Of a stretch of DNA of 10,544 nucleotides, positions 1 to 6,468 are shown in pieces. The number at the start of each line of letters is the position of its first letter. Within the stretch, counting starts at the first letter, position 1. Source of the stretch: Clostridia bacterium (GTDB taxonomy: Bacteria; Bacillota; Clostridia; TANB77; CAG-508); NCBI GenBank assembly GCA_900752095.1, contig CAADUD010000135.1, positions 1 to 10,544 on the forward strand. Reading direction: 5' to 3'. The notes beneath the pieces were generated by a model. The model saw only the letters and a program-made list of their open reading frames with translations, had not been told where the DNA came from and did not search any database. The position numbers were made by a program, and so were the translations under genes.

Positions 1-194
1 CAAATGTAGAACTAAGAATTGATATAAATGATGAAACCGTTTATTCTTTAACTCATAGAAGAGATGAAACAGATATTACAGCAGAAGTTTCAGGAAAAGG
101 TACAGTAACTGTTAAAATTTTTGTAGATGGAATACGTAAATATATGGATAATTTTGATTTAACAGTCGATAATCCAGTACTTACAGTAGACTAA
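1..194 (+). CDS. C-terminal end of a probable PASTA-type Ser/Thr protein kinase (PrkC/Stk1), 5' truncated
   Basis: An open frame enters at base 3 and gives 63 residues up to TAA at 192-194. The tail is beta-rich, with alternating Thr/Val and a KGTVTVKIFVDG segment near its middle, and has no membrane segment. I recall similar extracellular tails after the PASTA repeats of clostridial PrkC kinases, which sense cell-wall fragments. The main support is position: prkC is the usual gene just before rsgA and rpe in Firmicutes. No kinase or PASTA motif lies inside the window, so the call rests on synteny and a general likeness. It could instead be the end of another beta-sandwich protein. Confidence 0.5.
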   Translation, partial: NVELRIDINDETVYSLTHRRDETDITAEVSGKGTVTVKIFVDGIRKYMDNFDLTVDNPVLTVD

Positions 195-294
195 GAATAA
201 AAAATAAAATAACTAATATAAAAAAAGTTGTGTTTATAGATAGCCAAATAGAAAGAGAAAACATTTAAGTTTAAATAAAAAAGGAAAAAATAAG

Positions 295-340
295 AGATTG
301 CAACTTATTATTAATAACTAAAATATTGTTGCAATCTTTT
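295..340 (+). terminator. Intrinsic terminator candidate after the kinase-like gene
   Basis: AGATTGCAAC (295-304) pairs perfectly with GTTGCAATCT (328-337) around a 23-nt AT-rich loop, followed by a short T run to 340. It lies in the 253-bp gap between the truncated gene and rsgA, which otherwise shows no gene. The loop is long for a terminator, so efficiency is uncertain. Confidence 0.55.
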
Positions 341-447
341 AATAATAAAGTAATATAAGCATTATTTATTTATGAATTAAGAAAACAAATAAAAAATAAT
401 TAGAAAAGTAATAAATAATAAAATAGAGAACCTAAAGGAAATAAAAA

Positions 448-1332
448 ATGGTAAAAGGAATTATTATAAGTGCAAGCTCCAACTTGTATCAAATAGAAAC
501 AAACAAAAAAATATATACTTGTTTAGCAAGAGGAAAATTCAAAAAAGAAAAAACAACTCCTCTTGTAGGAGATTTTGTGCAAATTACCATAACAGATGAA
601 ACAAAAAAAGAAGGAGTTATAGAAGAAATTCTTCCTAGAAAAAATATGTTAAAGCGTCCAAAGATGGCAAATTTGACACAACTTATTTTTATAGTTTCTA
701 TGCAGATGCCAAAACCAGATTTAGTATTATTAGATAAACAATTAGCTTTTAGTGAATTTTTAGGATTAAAAAGTGTAATCTGCTTTAATAAAATAGATTT
801 AGTAGAAGAAAAACAAATACAAGAAATTACTAGTATTTATGAAAAAATAGGATATCCTGTTATAACTACAATAGCACAAGAAAAAGGACAAGCTAAAAAA
901 CTAATCCCATTTTTAAAAAATCAAATTACAGCATTAGCCGGAAACTCTGGTGTAGGAAAATCCACTCTTTTAAATAGTATTTTTGGAAAAAACTTAACAC
1001 AAGAAGGGGTTATTAGTAATAAAAATCAAAAAGGAAAAAACACAACTACTTCTGTTACTTTATACCCATATGAAGAAAATACCTATATAGCAGATACTCC
1101 TGGTTTTTCTACTTTTGAAATTTCAGAAACACCAAAAGAAGATTTGGCACACTACTTTATAGAATTTGTTCCATATTTTAAAAATTGTGAATTTGATGGA
1201 TGTAGTCATACCAAAGAAACAAATTGTGGAGTAAAACAAGCAGTAGAACAAGGAAAAATTAGTCAAACTAGATATGAAAATTATGAAAAAATATATCGAG
1301 AATTGAAACAATGGGAGGAAAAAAGATGGTAG
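448..1332 (+). CDS. rsgA: Small ribosomal subunit biogenesis GTPase RsgA
   Basis: RsgA (YjeQ/CpgA) is a circularly permuted GTPase that acts late in 30S subunit maturation and is stimulated by the ribosome. The 294-residue product has the permuted order: N-terminal OB fold (about 1-75), G4 motif NKID at 114-117, G1 P-loop GNSGVGKS at 165-172, the G2 threonines around 199-201, and G3 DTPG at 216-219. The C-terminal zinc module C-x4-C-x-H-x5-C is complete at Cys247, Cys252, His254 and Cys260. Length is typical. AAAGGA at 434-439 sits 8 nt before the ATG. The 3' end overlaps the rpe start by 7 bp, so the two are translationally coupled. A kinase gene upstream matches the common prkC-rsgA-rpe order. 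Assignment is secure. Confidence 0.97.
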   Translation: MVKGIIISASSNLYQIETNKKIYTCLARGKFKKEKTTPLVGDFVQITITDETKKEGVIEEILPRKNMLKRPKMANLTQLIFIVSMQMPKPDLVLLDKQLAFSEFLGLKSVICFNKIDLVEEKQIQEITSIYEKIGYPVITTIAQEKGQAKKLIPFLKNQITALAGNSGVGKSTLLNSIFGKNLTQEGVISNKNQKGKNTTTSVTLYPYEENTYIADTPGFSTFEISETPKEDLAHYFIEFVPYFKNCEFDGCSHTKETNCGVKQAVEQGKISQTRYENYEKIYRELKQWEEKRW

Positions 1333-1985
1333 AAGTTTCAGCATCTATTTTAAGTGTAAAAAAAGAAAAAGCAATTCAAACTTTATATAATTTAGAAACT
1401 GCAAAAATAGATTACTTTCATATAGACGCTATGGATGGAAAATTTGTAAAAAATAATACAATAGATCAGATGTTAGAATACTGTGAATGCTTAAATAGTA
1501 TTTCTAATTTGCCACTAGATATACATTTAATGGTAGAAGATGTAAAAAACTATTTTTACAGTTTCTTAGTATTTGAACCTAATATTGTTACTTTTCATGT
1601 AGAAGCTGCTAAAAGCAAAGAAGAAGTAATGGAATGGATAAAACTCATAAAAGAAAATAATGTAAAAGTAGGAATTAGTGTGAAACCAAATACTCCTGTA
1701 GAAGAAGTTTATGAGTATTTACCATATATTCATTTAGTATTAGTAATGACAGTAGAACCAGGAGAAGGTGGGCAAAAACTAATAGAATCTACTATATCAA
1801 AGGTACAAACTTTAAAAGATTATATAGAAAAAAATAATTTAGAAGTAGATATAGAAGTAGATGGAGGAATCACGACAGAAAATGTAAATACTTTAAAAAA
1901 TGCAGGAGCAAATATGATTGTTTCTGGAAGTGGTATTTTAAATTCGAAAGATTTTAAGGAAATAGTGAAAAGATTAAAAAAGTAA
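1326..1985 (+). CDS. rpe: Ribulose-phosphate 3-epimerase
   Basis: Rpe interconverts ribulose 5-phosphate and xylulose 5-phosphate in the pentose phosphate pathway. The 219-residue TIM barrel shows SASILS at 5-10, the metal and catalytic block FHIDAMDG (His32, Asp34), DIHLMV with His67, VTFHVEA at 88-94, GISVKPNTP at 116-124, and IEVDGGIT with catalytic Asp179. The phosphate-binding SGSGIL is at 200-205. An in-frame ATG at 1311 is possible, but GGGAGG at 1313-1318 lies 7 nt before the ATG at 1326 and would fall inside the longer version, so 1326 is preferred. The loop usually written VNPGFGGQ reads VEPGEGGQ here, and FVPN reads FVKN. These are conservative departures that do not remove the metal ligands. 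Confidence 0.93.
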   Translation: MVEVSASILSVKKEKAIQTLYNLETAKIDYFHIDAMDGKFVKNNTIDQMLEYCECLNSISNLPLDIHLMVEDVKNYFYSFLVFEPNIVTFHVEAAKSKEEVMEWIKLIKENNVKVGISVKPNTPVEEVYEYLPYIHLVLVMTVEPGEGGQKLIESTISKVQTLKDYIEKNNLEVDIEVDGGITTENVNTLKNAGANMIVSGSGILNSKDFKEIVKRLKK

Positions 1986-2062
1986 GATAAAGGACAAATG
2001 TAATTGTAAGAAGCCTAAATGAAAACTATAGTAAAATAAAAAGGATGATTCGTCTTAAAATT

Positions 2063-2090
2063 TTGTTTACAAAGATATTTTTGTAAACAA
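2063..2090. promoter_or_regulatory. 11-bp perfect inverted repeat upstream of the surface-protein gene
   Basis: TTGTTTACAAA (2063-2073) is the exact reverse complement of 2080-2090, with a 6-nt spacer. It lies 78 bp after rpe and 47 bp before the next ATG. There is no T tract on the plus side, so a terminator is unlikely in that direction. A dimeric repressor operator or an mRNA leader hairpin are the alternatives. No convincing -35/-10 pair was found in this gap. Confidence 0.45.
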
Positions 2091-2137
2091 TTAGTAAAAA
2101 GAAAAAATAATAAAATTGAAGGAGGAAAAAGTAAAAA

Positions 2138-3595
2138 ATGAAAGTAACGCAAGAAAAATGGAAAAAAGAGAAAGGTATAACTTTAATAGCATTGGTAGTA
2201 ACTATAGTAGTTTTACTAATATTAGCAGGAATTACCATTAATATGTTATTCAGTAACGAAGGAATTTTTAAAACGACTGGAGATGCAGCAAACACATGGA
2301 ATGAGGCAACCAAAAATGAACAGGAAAGTTTAACAAATATAGCAGAACAAATAGGTGAGGGAACAACAAATCCAGAGGAACCAGAAGACCAAAAACCAAT
2401 ACCAGCAGATGGTAGTTTTAACGAAGAAAAGGGAGTAAATACACCGGATTTAGCAGGTGGAAAATTAACACCGGTGAAATGGGTAAAAAATGAAATGGTG
2501 ACAACTACACCAGAAGATCCAGAATGGTATAGCTATAATACTACAGATAAAAAGTGGGCAAATGCAATAACAGCAGATGGAAGTATGTGGGTATGGATAC
2601 CAAGATATGCATATCAAATAAGTACTTTATATCATCAAAGTAGTGAAACGGGAGGAAAAATTAATATAAAATTTATGAAAGGAACAACAGATGAAGCAGC
2701 AGATGGAACTACTACATGGCAAAATAGCAGTGGGCAAGGAAATTGGAATATCCATCCAGGTTTCGAATATAGTAGTACTGCACCAGGTTTATGGGTGGCA
2801 AAATTTGAAGCAAGTCAAAGCGATGCAGGAGCAAATACAGCAGACTACCAAAGCTATACAGGTGGAACCAGTGGAGTTATTAAAATACAACCAGGAGTCA
2901 ACAGTTGGAGAAATATATCGGTATTTGATGTTTATACAAAATGTTTAAATTATGAAACAAGTTTAAATAGTCATATGATGAAAAACAGTGAATGGGGAGC
3001 TGTAGTATATCTAGCACAAAGTAGTTATGGAAAAAATGCAGAAGTATGGATTAATCCAAACAGTAACTACTTAACAGGTCATGCAGGAACAGGAAAAAAC
3101 GTAGAAGTAACACTATCAACATCAGAATATAATACAACAAATGGAGTGCAAGCAAGTACAACAGGTAATGTGTATGGAATCTATGATATGTCTGGAGGTG
3201 CGTTTGAGCAAGTTGCAGCATATGTTAATAATGGCAGTTCATATATTACTGACATAGGGGGACAATTGGCTACAGGAGAGTCTTATACTAAAGATGTTTA
3301 TGACGGAATGGCGGATCAGTTTTCAGATTATGAACGTTCAATAAGTCACTATGGAGATGCTGTGTATGAAATTTCGGAAAGAATGGAAAATACAGGTGGT
3401 ATTAAGTCATGGTTTGGTTTTCCTATAAGTTACCCAGTAGTTAGTGCTCCTTTCATTGTAAGAGGGGATGTAGTATATAGTAAGTTTACAAATGGTATGT
3501 TCTTTTTTACAGCAAGTATGGGGGCTAGCCAGAAAGATATGGGACTTTCAGGCGCGGATGCATATGGCTTTCGACCAGTTCTTATTTCATTATAA
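2138..3595 (+). CDS. Prepilin-type N-terminus fused to an FGE-sulfatase/C-type-lectin-like surface domain
   Basis: The 485-residue protein starts with a basic leader and a class III-type prepilin signal: KEKG|ITLIALVVTI, with cleavage expected after Gly13 and a hydrophobic stem at about 14-33. The usual Glu at mature position 5 is Ala. A Pro/Glu-rich linker follows at about 74-110. From about residue 150 the body has WVWIPRYAY (151-159), WVAKFEAS (219-226), MMKNSEWGAV (280-289), TGNVYGIYDMSGGAFEQVA (342-360) and a terminal FRPVLI (478-483). These are hallmarks of the FGE-sulfatase fold, a C-type-lectin relative. The catalytic Cys pair of true formylglycine-generating enzymes is absent, so an adhesive or ligand-binding role is inferred. 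AGGAGG at 2120-2125 lies 12 nt before the ATG. Codon choice changes near 3190. The protein is probably exposed on the cell surface or in a pseudopilus. Confidence 0.8.
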   Translation: MKVTQEKWKKEKGITLIALVVTIVVLLILAGITINMLFSNEGIFKTTGDAANTWNEATKNEQESLTNIAEQIGEGTTNPEEPEDQKPIPADGSFNEEKGVNTPDLAGGKLTPVKWVKNEMVTTTPEDPEWYSYNTTDKKWANAITADGSMWVWIPRYAYQISTLYHQSSETGGKINIKFMKGTTDEAADGTTTWQNSSGQGNWNIHPGFEYSSTAPGLWVAKFEASQSDAGANTADYQSYTGGTSGVIKIQPGVNSWRNISVFDVYTKCLNYETSLNSHMMKNSEWGAVVYLAQSSYGKNAEVWINPNSNYLTGHAGTGKNVEVTLSTSEYNTTNGVQASTTGNVYGIYDMSGGAFEQVAAYVNNGSSYITDIGGQLATGESYTKDVYDGMADQFSDYERSISHYGDAVYEISERMENTGGIKSWFGFPISYPVVSAPFIVRGDVVYSKFTNGMFFFTASMGASQKDMGLSGADAYGFRPVLISL

Positions 3596-3646
3596 CATCT
3601 GGTAAGATTTTTATAAGTGAAATATATGATAACTAGAGAGAGGAAA

Positions 3647-3696
3647 CAAAAGAAACTATTTGTCACACTGTTTAGTATGACAAATAGTTTCTTTTG
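3647..3696. terminator. Bidirectional terminator between convergent genes
   Basis: CAAAAGAAACTATTTGTCA (3647-3665) is a perfect 19-bp match to the reverse complement of 3678-3696, with a 12-nt loop. The minus-strand gene's stop codon (3672-3674) lies in the loop, so the right arm is coding sequence for its last residues. The arms carry their own A and T runs, which suits termination from both sides. Confidence 0.8.
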
Positions 3697-4790
3697 AAGA
3701 TAGAATAGATAAAAATACCTAAACCAAAAACATAGGTAAATATACTAACATAACTTCCGAAAGTTGGTATTTGTTGTAATAACCATATAATAATAACGCT
3801 TGCTATAGAAAGTAAAATAGATTTTGCTTTAGTTTTGTTTTTGAATTTATTAGCAAAATAGTTTCCTATAGCCATTCCTAGAATAGCAATTGTAATAGAA
3901 AGCATTAGACAATATAAAGCAATTAAAGCTATTCCAAAATAAGTTAAAAATCCTGTTATAATAAAAACTAATGCTAGTAAAGGAATCATAATAAAAGAAC
4001 CAATTCCAATTCCTGCTACTATAAAAGGATGCTTTGTCATACTATGAGTTATTTTACTTGTAAATTGTGAGGTAAAGAAAGTAATTAATAAAATAACAAT
4101 AATAGCGTAAAGTATTACTCTTAGAAAGTTAGAAATATAATTAGCAATTATTTGCTCTGGTGTTAAAGTATTATCAATTTTAGTAAACTTTATTTCTCCA
4201 CTAACAGCACCTTCTGGAATTTCAAACTCTTGTACAGCACTATAATGTAAATTTCCGTTAATAGTGTTTACAACATTTTCGGAAAAATTAAGTTTTCCCG
4301 TAGCAATATATACATCTTTTTCTACTTTTCCATTTAAAGTGGCCTGATTACAATATAACTTTAAATCTCTTTCGACTATAGCACCTTTTTCTAAAGAAAA
4401 GCTGCTAGTATAGGCATAAATATCACTTACTGTTCCAGAAACGATAATAGTAGTAGCATAAGCAAAAATGTTACCAGAAACTTTAGCAGAATTTTCTATT
4501 ATTAGATGGTTTGAAAGAACAAATAAATCCCCCTGAATTTCGCCTTGAATGGTTACACTAGAACCATAAGCAAATACATTACCATTTACTGTGTTTTCAA
4601 TAACTACGTTATTATTTGCTATGTAAACATCTGTATTTAGAATAGAAACAGATTCCTGTTTTTCATTTGTAGTAGTTGCCTGTATAGCATTTTTATTTAC
4701 ATTAGTTTCTTTGCTGGTAGCTAAACAAAAAGAAGAAAGTGTAAATATTAATAATAAACAGAGAATAAAAATTTTTAAAGTTTTAGACAT
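3672..4790 (-). CDS. Exported beta-helix (bactofilin/polymer-forming-like) protein with a multi-pass membrane C-terminus
   Basis: The product has 372 residues when started at the ATG at 4790, chosen because AGGAG at 4798-4802 sits 7 nt upstream; an ATG at 4817 would place this site inside the gene. Residues 1 to about 24 form a signal peptide (KTLK, long hydrophobic core, then CLA). Residues about 45-200 are short turns rich in Val/Ile/Gly/Asn, such as NGNVFAYGSSVTIQGEIQGD, the pattern of a parallel beta-helix like that of bactofilins. About five membrane segments follow, near 223-243, 255-285, 284-310, 322-342 and 348-363. The helix would lie outside the cell, unlike classical cytoplasmic bactofilins. 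It is monocistronic, between its own promoter and a terminator. Function is unknown; a cell-envelope scaffold role is inferred. Confidence 0.8.
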   Translation of the reverse strand: MSKTLKIFILCLLLIFTLSSFCLATSKETNVNKNAIQATTTNEKQESVSILNTDVYIANNNVVIENTVNGNVFAYGSSVTIQGEIQGDLFVLSNHLIIENSAKVSGNIFAYATTIIVSGTVSDIYAYTSSFSLEKGAIVERDLKLYCNQATLNGKVEKDVYIATGKLNFSENVVNTINGNLHYSAVQEFEIPEGAVSGEIKFTKIDNTLTPEQIIANYISNFLRVILYAIIVILLITFFTSQFTSKITHSMTKHPFIVAGIGIGSFIMIPLLALVFIITGFLTYFGIALIALYCLMLSITIAILGMAIGNYFANKFKNKTKAKSILLSIASVIIIWLLQQIPTFGSYVSIFTYVFGLGIFIYSIFKRNYLSY

Positions 4791-4912
4791 ATAAAATCTC
4801 CTTTCAAAAATTCTCATACAATAAAGTAAAGCTTTTTAAAAATAGAAATTCGTGAAATAGAGCAAACAGATAGTCAAATTCTTATCTTATTTTGTATGAG
4901 AGTATTACTGTA

Positions 4913-4941
4913 ACTATATATGATTTTGCCTGGAAAGTCAA
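4913..4941 (-). promoter_or_regulatory. Sigma-A-type promoter for the beta-helix membrane protein gene
   Basis: On the minus strand, TTGACT (4941-4936) and TATAGT (4918-4913) are separated by exactly 17 bp. It lies about 120 bp before the ATG at 4790 and just after the terminator of the nth operon. This implies a leader of roughly 115 nt with no recognisable riboswitch. Confidence 0.7.
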
Positions 4942-4958
4942 GAATAAGATAAAAAACA

Positions 4959-4989
4959 AAAATATGGTATAATATTTATACCATATTTT
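4959..4989 (-). terminator. Terminator of the nth / Cys-rich gene operon
   Basis: A 14-bp perfect stem (4959-4972 with 4976-4989) has a 3-nt loop. Read on the minus strand it runs into a long T-rich stretch (TTTTTGTTTTTT). It lies 24 bp after the stop of the Cys-rich gene and could also stop plus-strand transcripts. Confidence 0.8.
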
Positions 4990-5013
4990 GGATGATAGAT
5001 CTGTTATTTTAAT

Positions 5014-5175
5014 TTATTTATTATTGAAACTTGATTTGATAGAGGAGTGGAAAGGAACCTCTATATAATAGGCACAGGATGGATTAGGTTTTATTTTTTG
5101 CTCACAAATATTCTCAAAACAACATTTACCATCTTTTTGATAAATACAATTTTCCGAACAATTAATATTAGTCAA
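5014..5175 (-). CDS. Small Cys-rich protein (DUF1540-like), TTG start
   Basis: This 53-residue frame lies 60 bp downstream of nth on the same strand. It has no ATG; the most likely start is TTG at 5175, with a GGGG-type site 8 nt upstream and an in-frame TGA just before. The product begins MTNINCSENCIYQKDGKC and has Cys at 6, 10, 18, 19, 24 and 34, the last in SCAYYIE. The C-x3-C-I-Y-x-K-D-G-x-C ... C-x-Y-(Y/F) layout resembles small Cys-rich clostridial proteins of the DUF1540 type, which probably bind a metal. Function is unknown. Cotranscription with nth is inferred from spacing and the shared terminator at 4959-4989. The antisense plus-strand frame here is not favoured. Confidence 0.7.
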   Translation of the reverse strand: MTNINCSENCIYQKDGKCCFENICEQKIKPNPSCAYYIEVPFHSSIKSSFNNK

Positions 5176-5235
5176 GCAATCATCCCCATAATTTCATTTT
5201 CTATTTATTATGGATATAAAATGAAAAAATATACA

Positions 5236-5880
5236 TTAAGATTTTATAGAATTGTATACAGGATTTTCACATAATTTTGCAACACAGCATTTATCACAAG
5301 AAGGATTTTGTGCTTTACAAATAGCTCTACCGTGGTAAATTAAAATGTGATTAGCATCTTCATAATATTTTTTAGGAAGTTCTTTTAGTAGATCTTGTTC
5401 TATTTTTTCAGGTTCTGTCTTTTTAGAAAATCCAATACGATTAGAAAGTCTTTTTACATGAGTATCTACTGCAATTCCTTGTGGATTATGAAAAGCTTCT
5501 AACATAATAACATTTGCACTTTTTCTACCAATCCCAGGAATAGTCATTAACTCTTCCATAGTTTGGGGAACTTCACCATCAAAATCTTGCAAAATTTTTA
5601 TAGAAGCAAGTTTTAAATTCTTGGCTTTATTTTTATAAAATCCACAAGAATGAATTAATTTTTCAATATCTTCTAAGGGCATAGCTGCAAAGTCTTGTGG
5701 AGTATGATATTTAGGAAAAAATTCAGCTGTTACTTTATTTACCCTTTCATCTGTACATTGTGCAGAAAGCATAACAGCAACTAACATTTCAAAAGGAGTA
5801 TTAAAATCTAAACTACATGTTGCGTTTGGATATTCTTTTTTTAAAGTTTCAAAAATTTGAATAGCTTTTTCTTGGTCCAT
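5236..5880 (-). CDS. nth: Endonuclease III (DNA glycosylase / AP lyase)
   Basis: Nth removes oxidised pyrimidines and nicks at abasic sites in base excision repair. The 214-residue product has the helix-hairpin-helix LMTIPGIGRKSANV (about 111-124) with catalytic Lys120, the same number as in E. coli. Catalytic Asp139 is in the VDTHV segment. The 4Fe-4S cluster ligands C-x6-C-x2-C-x5-C are complete at Cys188, 195, 198 and 204. The start is the ATG at 5880, because AGGAGG (5894-5889) lies 8 nt before it. A GTG nine bases further upstream overlaps that site and is unlikely. It is first in an operon with the Cys-rich small gene and is divergent from the 50-aa membrane protein gene. Confidence 0.96.
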   Translation of the reverse strand: MDQEKAIQIFETLKKEYPNATCSLDFNTPFEMLVAVMLSAQCTDERVNKVTAEFFPKYHTPQDFAAMPLEDIEKLIHSCGFYKNKAKNLKLASIKILQDFDGEVPQTMEELMTIPGIGRKSANVIMLEAFHNPQGIAVDTHVKRLSNRIGFSKKTEPEKIEQDLLKELPKKYYEDANHILIYHGRAICKAQNPSCDKCCVAKLCENPVYNSIKS

Positions 5881-5906
5881 ATTTGGCACCTCCTAAAACA
5901 AAAGTA

Positions 5907-5914
5907 CATATAAT
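5907..5914 (+). promoter_or_regulatory. Possible -10 element (CATATAAT) for the miniprotein-spoVM unit
   Basis: CATATAAT contains both a vegetative TATAAT and the CATA-n3-T pattern of mother-cell sigma factors (sigma-E/K). SpoVM is made in the mother cell in B. subtilis, so the second reading is attractive. The upstream half overlaps the nth ribosome binding site and no clear -35 was found. Confidence 0.3.
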
Positions 5915-5937
5915 ATAAAAAAAGGAGGTAATAGATT

Positions 5938-6090
5938 ATGTTGTGTGCATTAAAGAAAACAATAGGTGTATGCTTAATTGGGTTAGGGTTAGGGATTTTA
6001 TTAGTACTATTACTTCCAATATCAGGATGGTTATTTGCTTTGGGTATTGCAATCACAGCAGTAGGACTTATGTGGTTATCTTGCAAATAA
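5938..6090 (+). CDS. 50-aa hydrophobic membrane miniprotein upstream of spoVM
   Basis: AGGAGG at 5923-5928 lies 9 nt before an ATG that opens a 50-residue frame ending at TAA 6088-6090. The product begins MLCALKK, then runs as one long hydrophobic stretch (about residues 9-46) broken by LPISGW near 31-36, so a two-helix membrane hairpin is likely. It ends LSCK. Base composition matches the neighbours and the ribosome binding site is strong, so I take it as a real gene. The stop is 33 bp before spoVM, which suggests one transcript and possibly a sporulation role. No family is recognised. An antisense frame on the other strand has no comparable support. Confidence 0.75.
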   Translation: MLCALKKTIGVCLIGLGLGILLVLLLPISGWLFALGIAITAVGLMWLSCK

Positions 6091-6123
6091 AAGGGATTTA
6101 GCAAAAAAGGAGAGTGAGGGAAG

Positions 6124-6201
6124 ATGACAATTGTTGTAAAGAAAGTTCCAAAATGCTTAAGGGGTATTGTAAAACTTTTATTTGGAATTAAAGAAAAATA
6201 A
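6124..6201 (+). CDS. spoVM: Stage V sporulation protein SpoVM
   Basis: SpoVM is a tiny amphipathic helix that recognises the curved forespore membrane and anchors SpoIVA to start coat assembly. This 25-residue product aligns without gaps to B. subtilis SpoVM as I recall it. It shares Lys7, Pro9, Lys10, Leu12, Gly14, Ile15, Val16 and Gly21, with Lys for Arg at 17; the core reads KVPKCLRGIVKLLFG. AAGGAG at 6107-6112 lies 11 nt upstream. A strong terminator follows at once. rpmB is next door, as in Bacillus, though here convergent. It is short enough to escape automated callers. It indicates a spore-forming host. Confidence 0.88.
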   Translation: MTIVVKKVPKCLRGIVKLLFGIKEK

Positions 6202-6205
6202 AAAA

Positions 6206-6237
6206 GAGGTTATTTTGAAAAATAGCCTCACTTTTTT
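6206..6237. terminator. Bidirectional terminator between spoVM and rpmB
   Basis: 6206-6215 pairs with 6220-6229 (10 bp, one G-T wobble) around a 4-nt loop, followed by a T run at 6232-6237. The five A's at 6201-6205 give the minus strand its own T run, so it can also end rpmB. Confidence 0.88.
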
Positions 6238-6270
6238 ATTTTTTCAGCAAAATAAAACATAATTATTAAC

Positions 6271-6468
6271 TTAAGCTCTAACTACTTTTCCAGAACGTAA
6301 GCATTTGGTACATGCATGAATTGTTTGAGTTTGACCATCCACTACAGCTTTTACTCTTCTTAAATTTGGTTTAAATGTTCTAGTAGATCTTCTACTAACA
6401 TGAGAACGAGCAATGCTAATTTTATTTCCATGAGATAATGTTTTTCCACAAATATCACATCTTGCCAT
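6271..6468 (-). CDS. rpmB: 50S ribosomal protein L28
   Basis: The 65-residue product has the L28 signature: MARCDICGKTLSHGNKIS at the start, then SRRSTRTFKPNLRRVKA, and THACTKCLRSG-type zinc ribbon near the end (here IHACTKCLRSG). It is the four-cysteine form, with Cys4/Cys7 and Cys53/Cys56 able to hold zinc. AGGAGGT (6484-6478) precedes the ATG by about 9 nt. L28 is part of the large ribosomal subunit. It stands alone on the minus strand between a terminator and the Fic remnant, convergent with spoVM. In Bacillus the two genes are also neighbours, so a local inversion of one side is inferred. Confidence 0.97.
   Translation of the reverse strand: MARCDICGKTLSHGNKISIARSHVSRRSTRTFKPNLRRVKAVVDGQTQTIHACTKCLRSGKVVRA

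Noticed and set aside
1123..1344. Minus-strand Phe-rich frame inside rsgA
   Set aside because: A shadow of A-rich coding sequence on the other strand.
2026..2313. Minus-strand hydrophobic frame over the prepilin stem
   Set aside because: It is a mirror of the hydrophobic stem of the 485-aa protein; no start signal.
4883..4952. 10-bp inverted repeat TTATCTTATT ... AATAAGATAA
   Set aside because: The arms are 50 bp apart and purely AT-rich apart from one base; no clear role, and it straddles the promoter.
5047..5274. Plus-strand 75-residue hydrophobic-looking frame
   Set aside because: It is antisense to the nth 3' end and the Cys-rich gene; the residue pattern is the mirror of AT-rich coding DNA, with no supporting family.
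5841..6104. Minus-strand 87-residue frame over the miniprotein gene
   Set aside because: It lacks a good ribosome binding site; the plus-strand frame has AGGAGG, a membrane hairpin and spoVM next to it.
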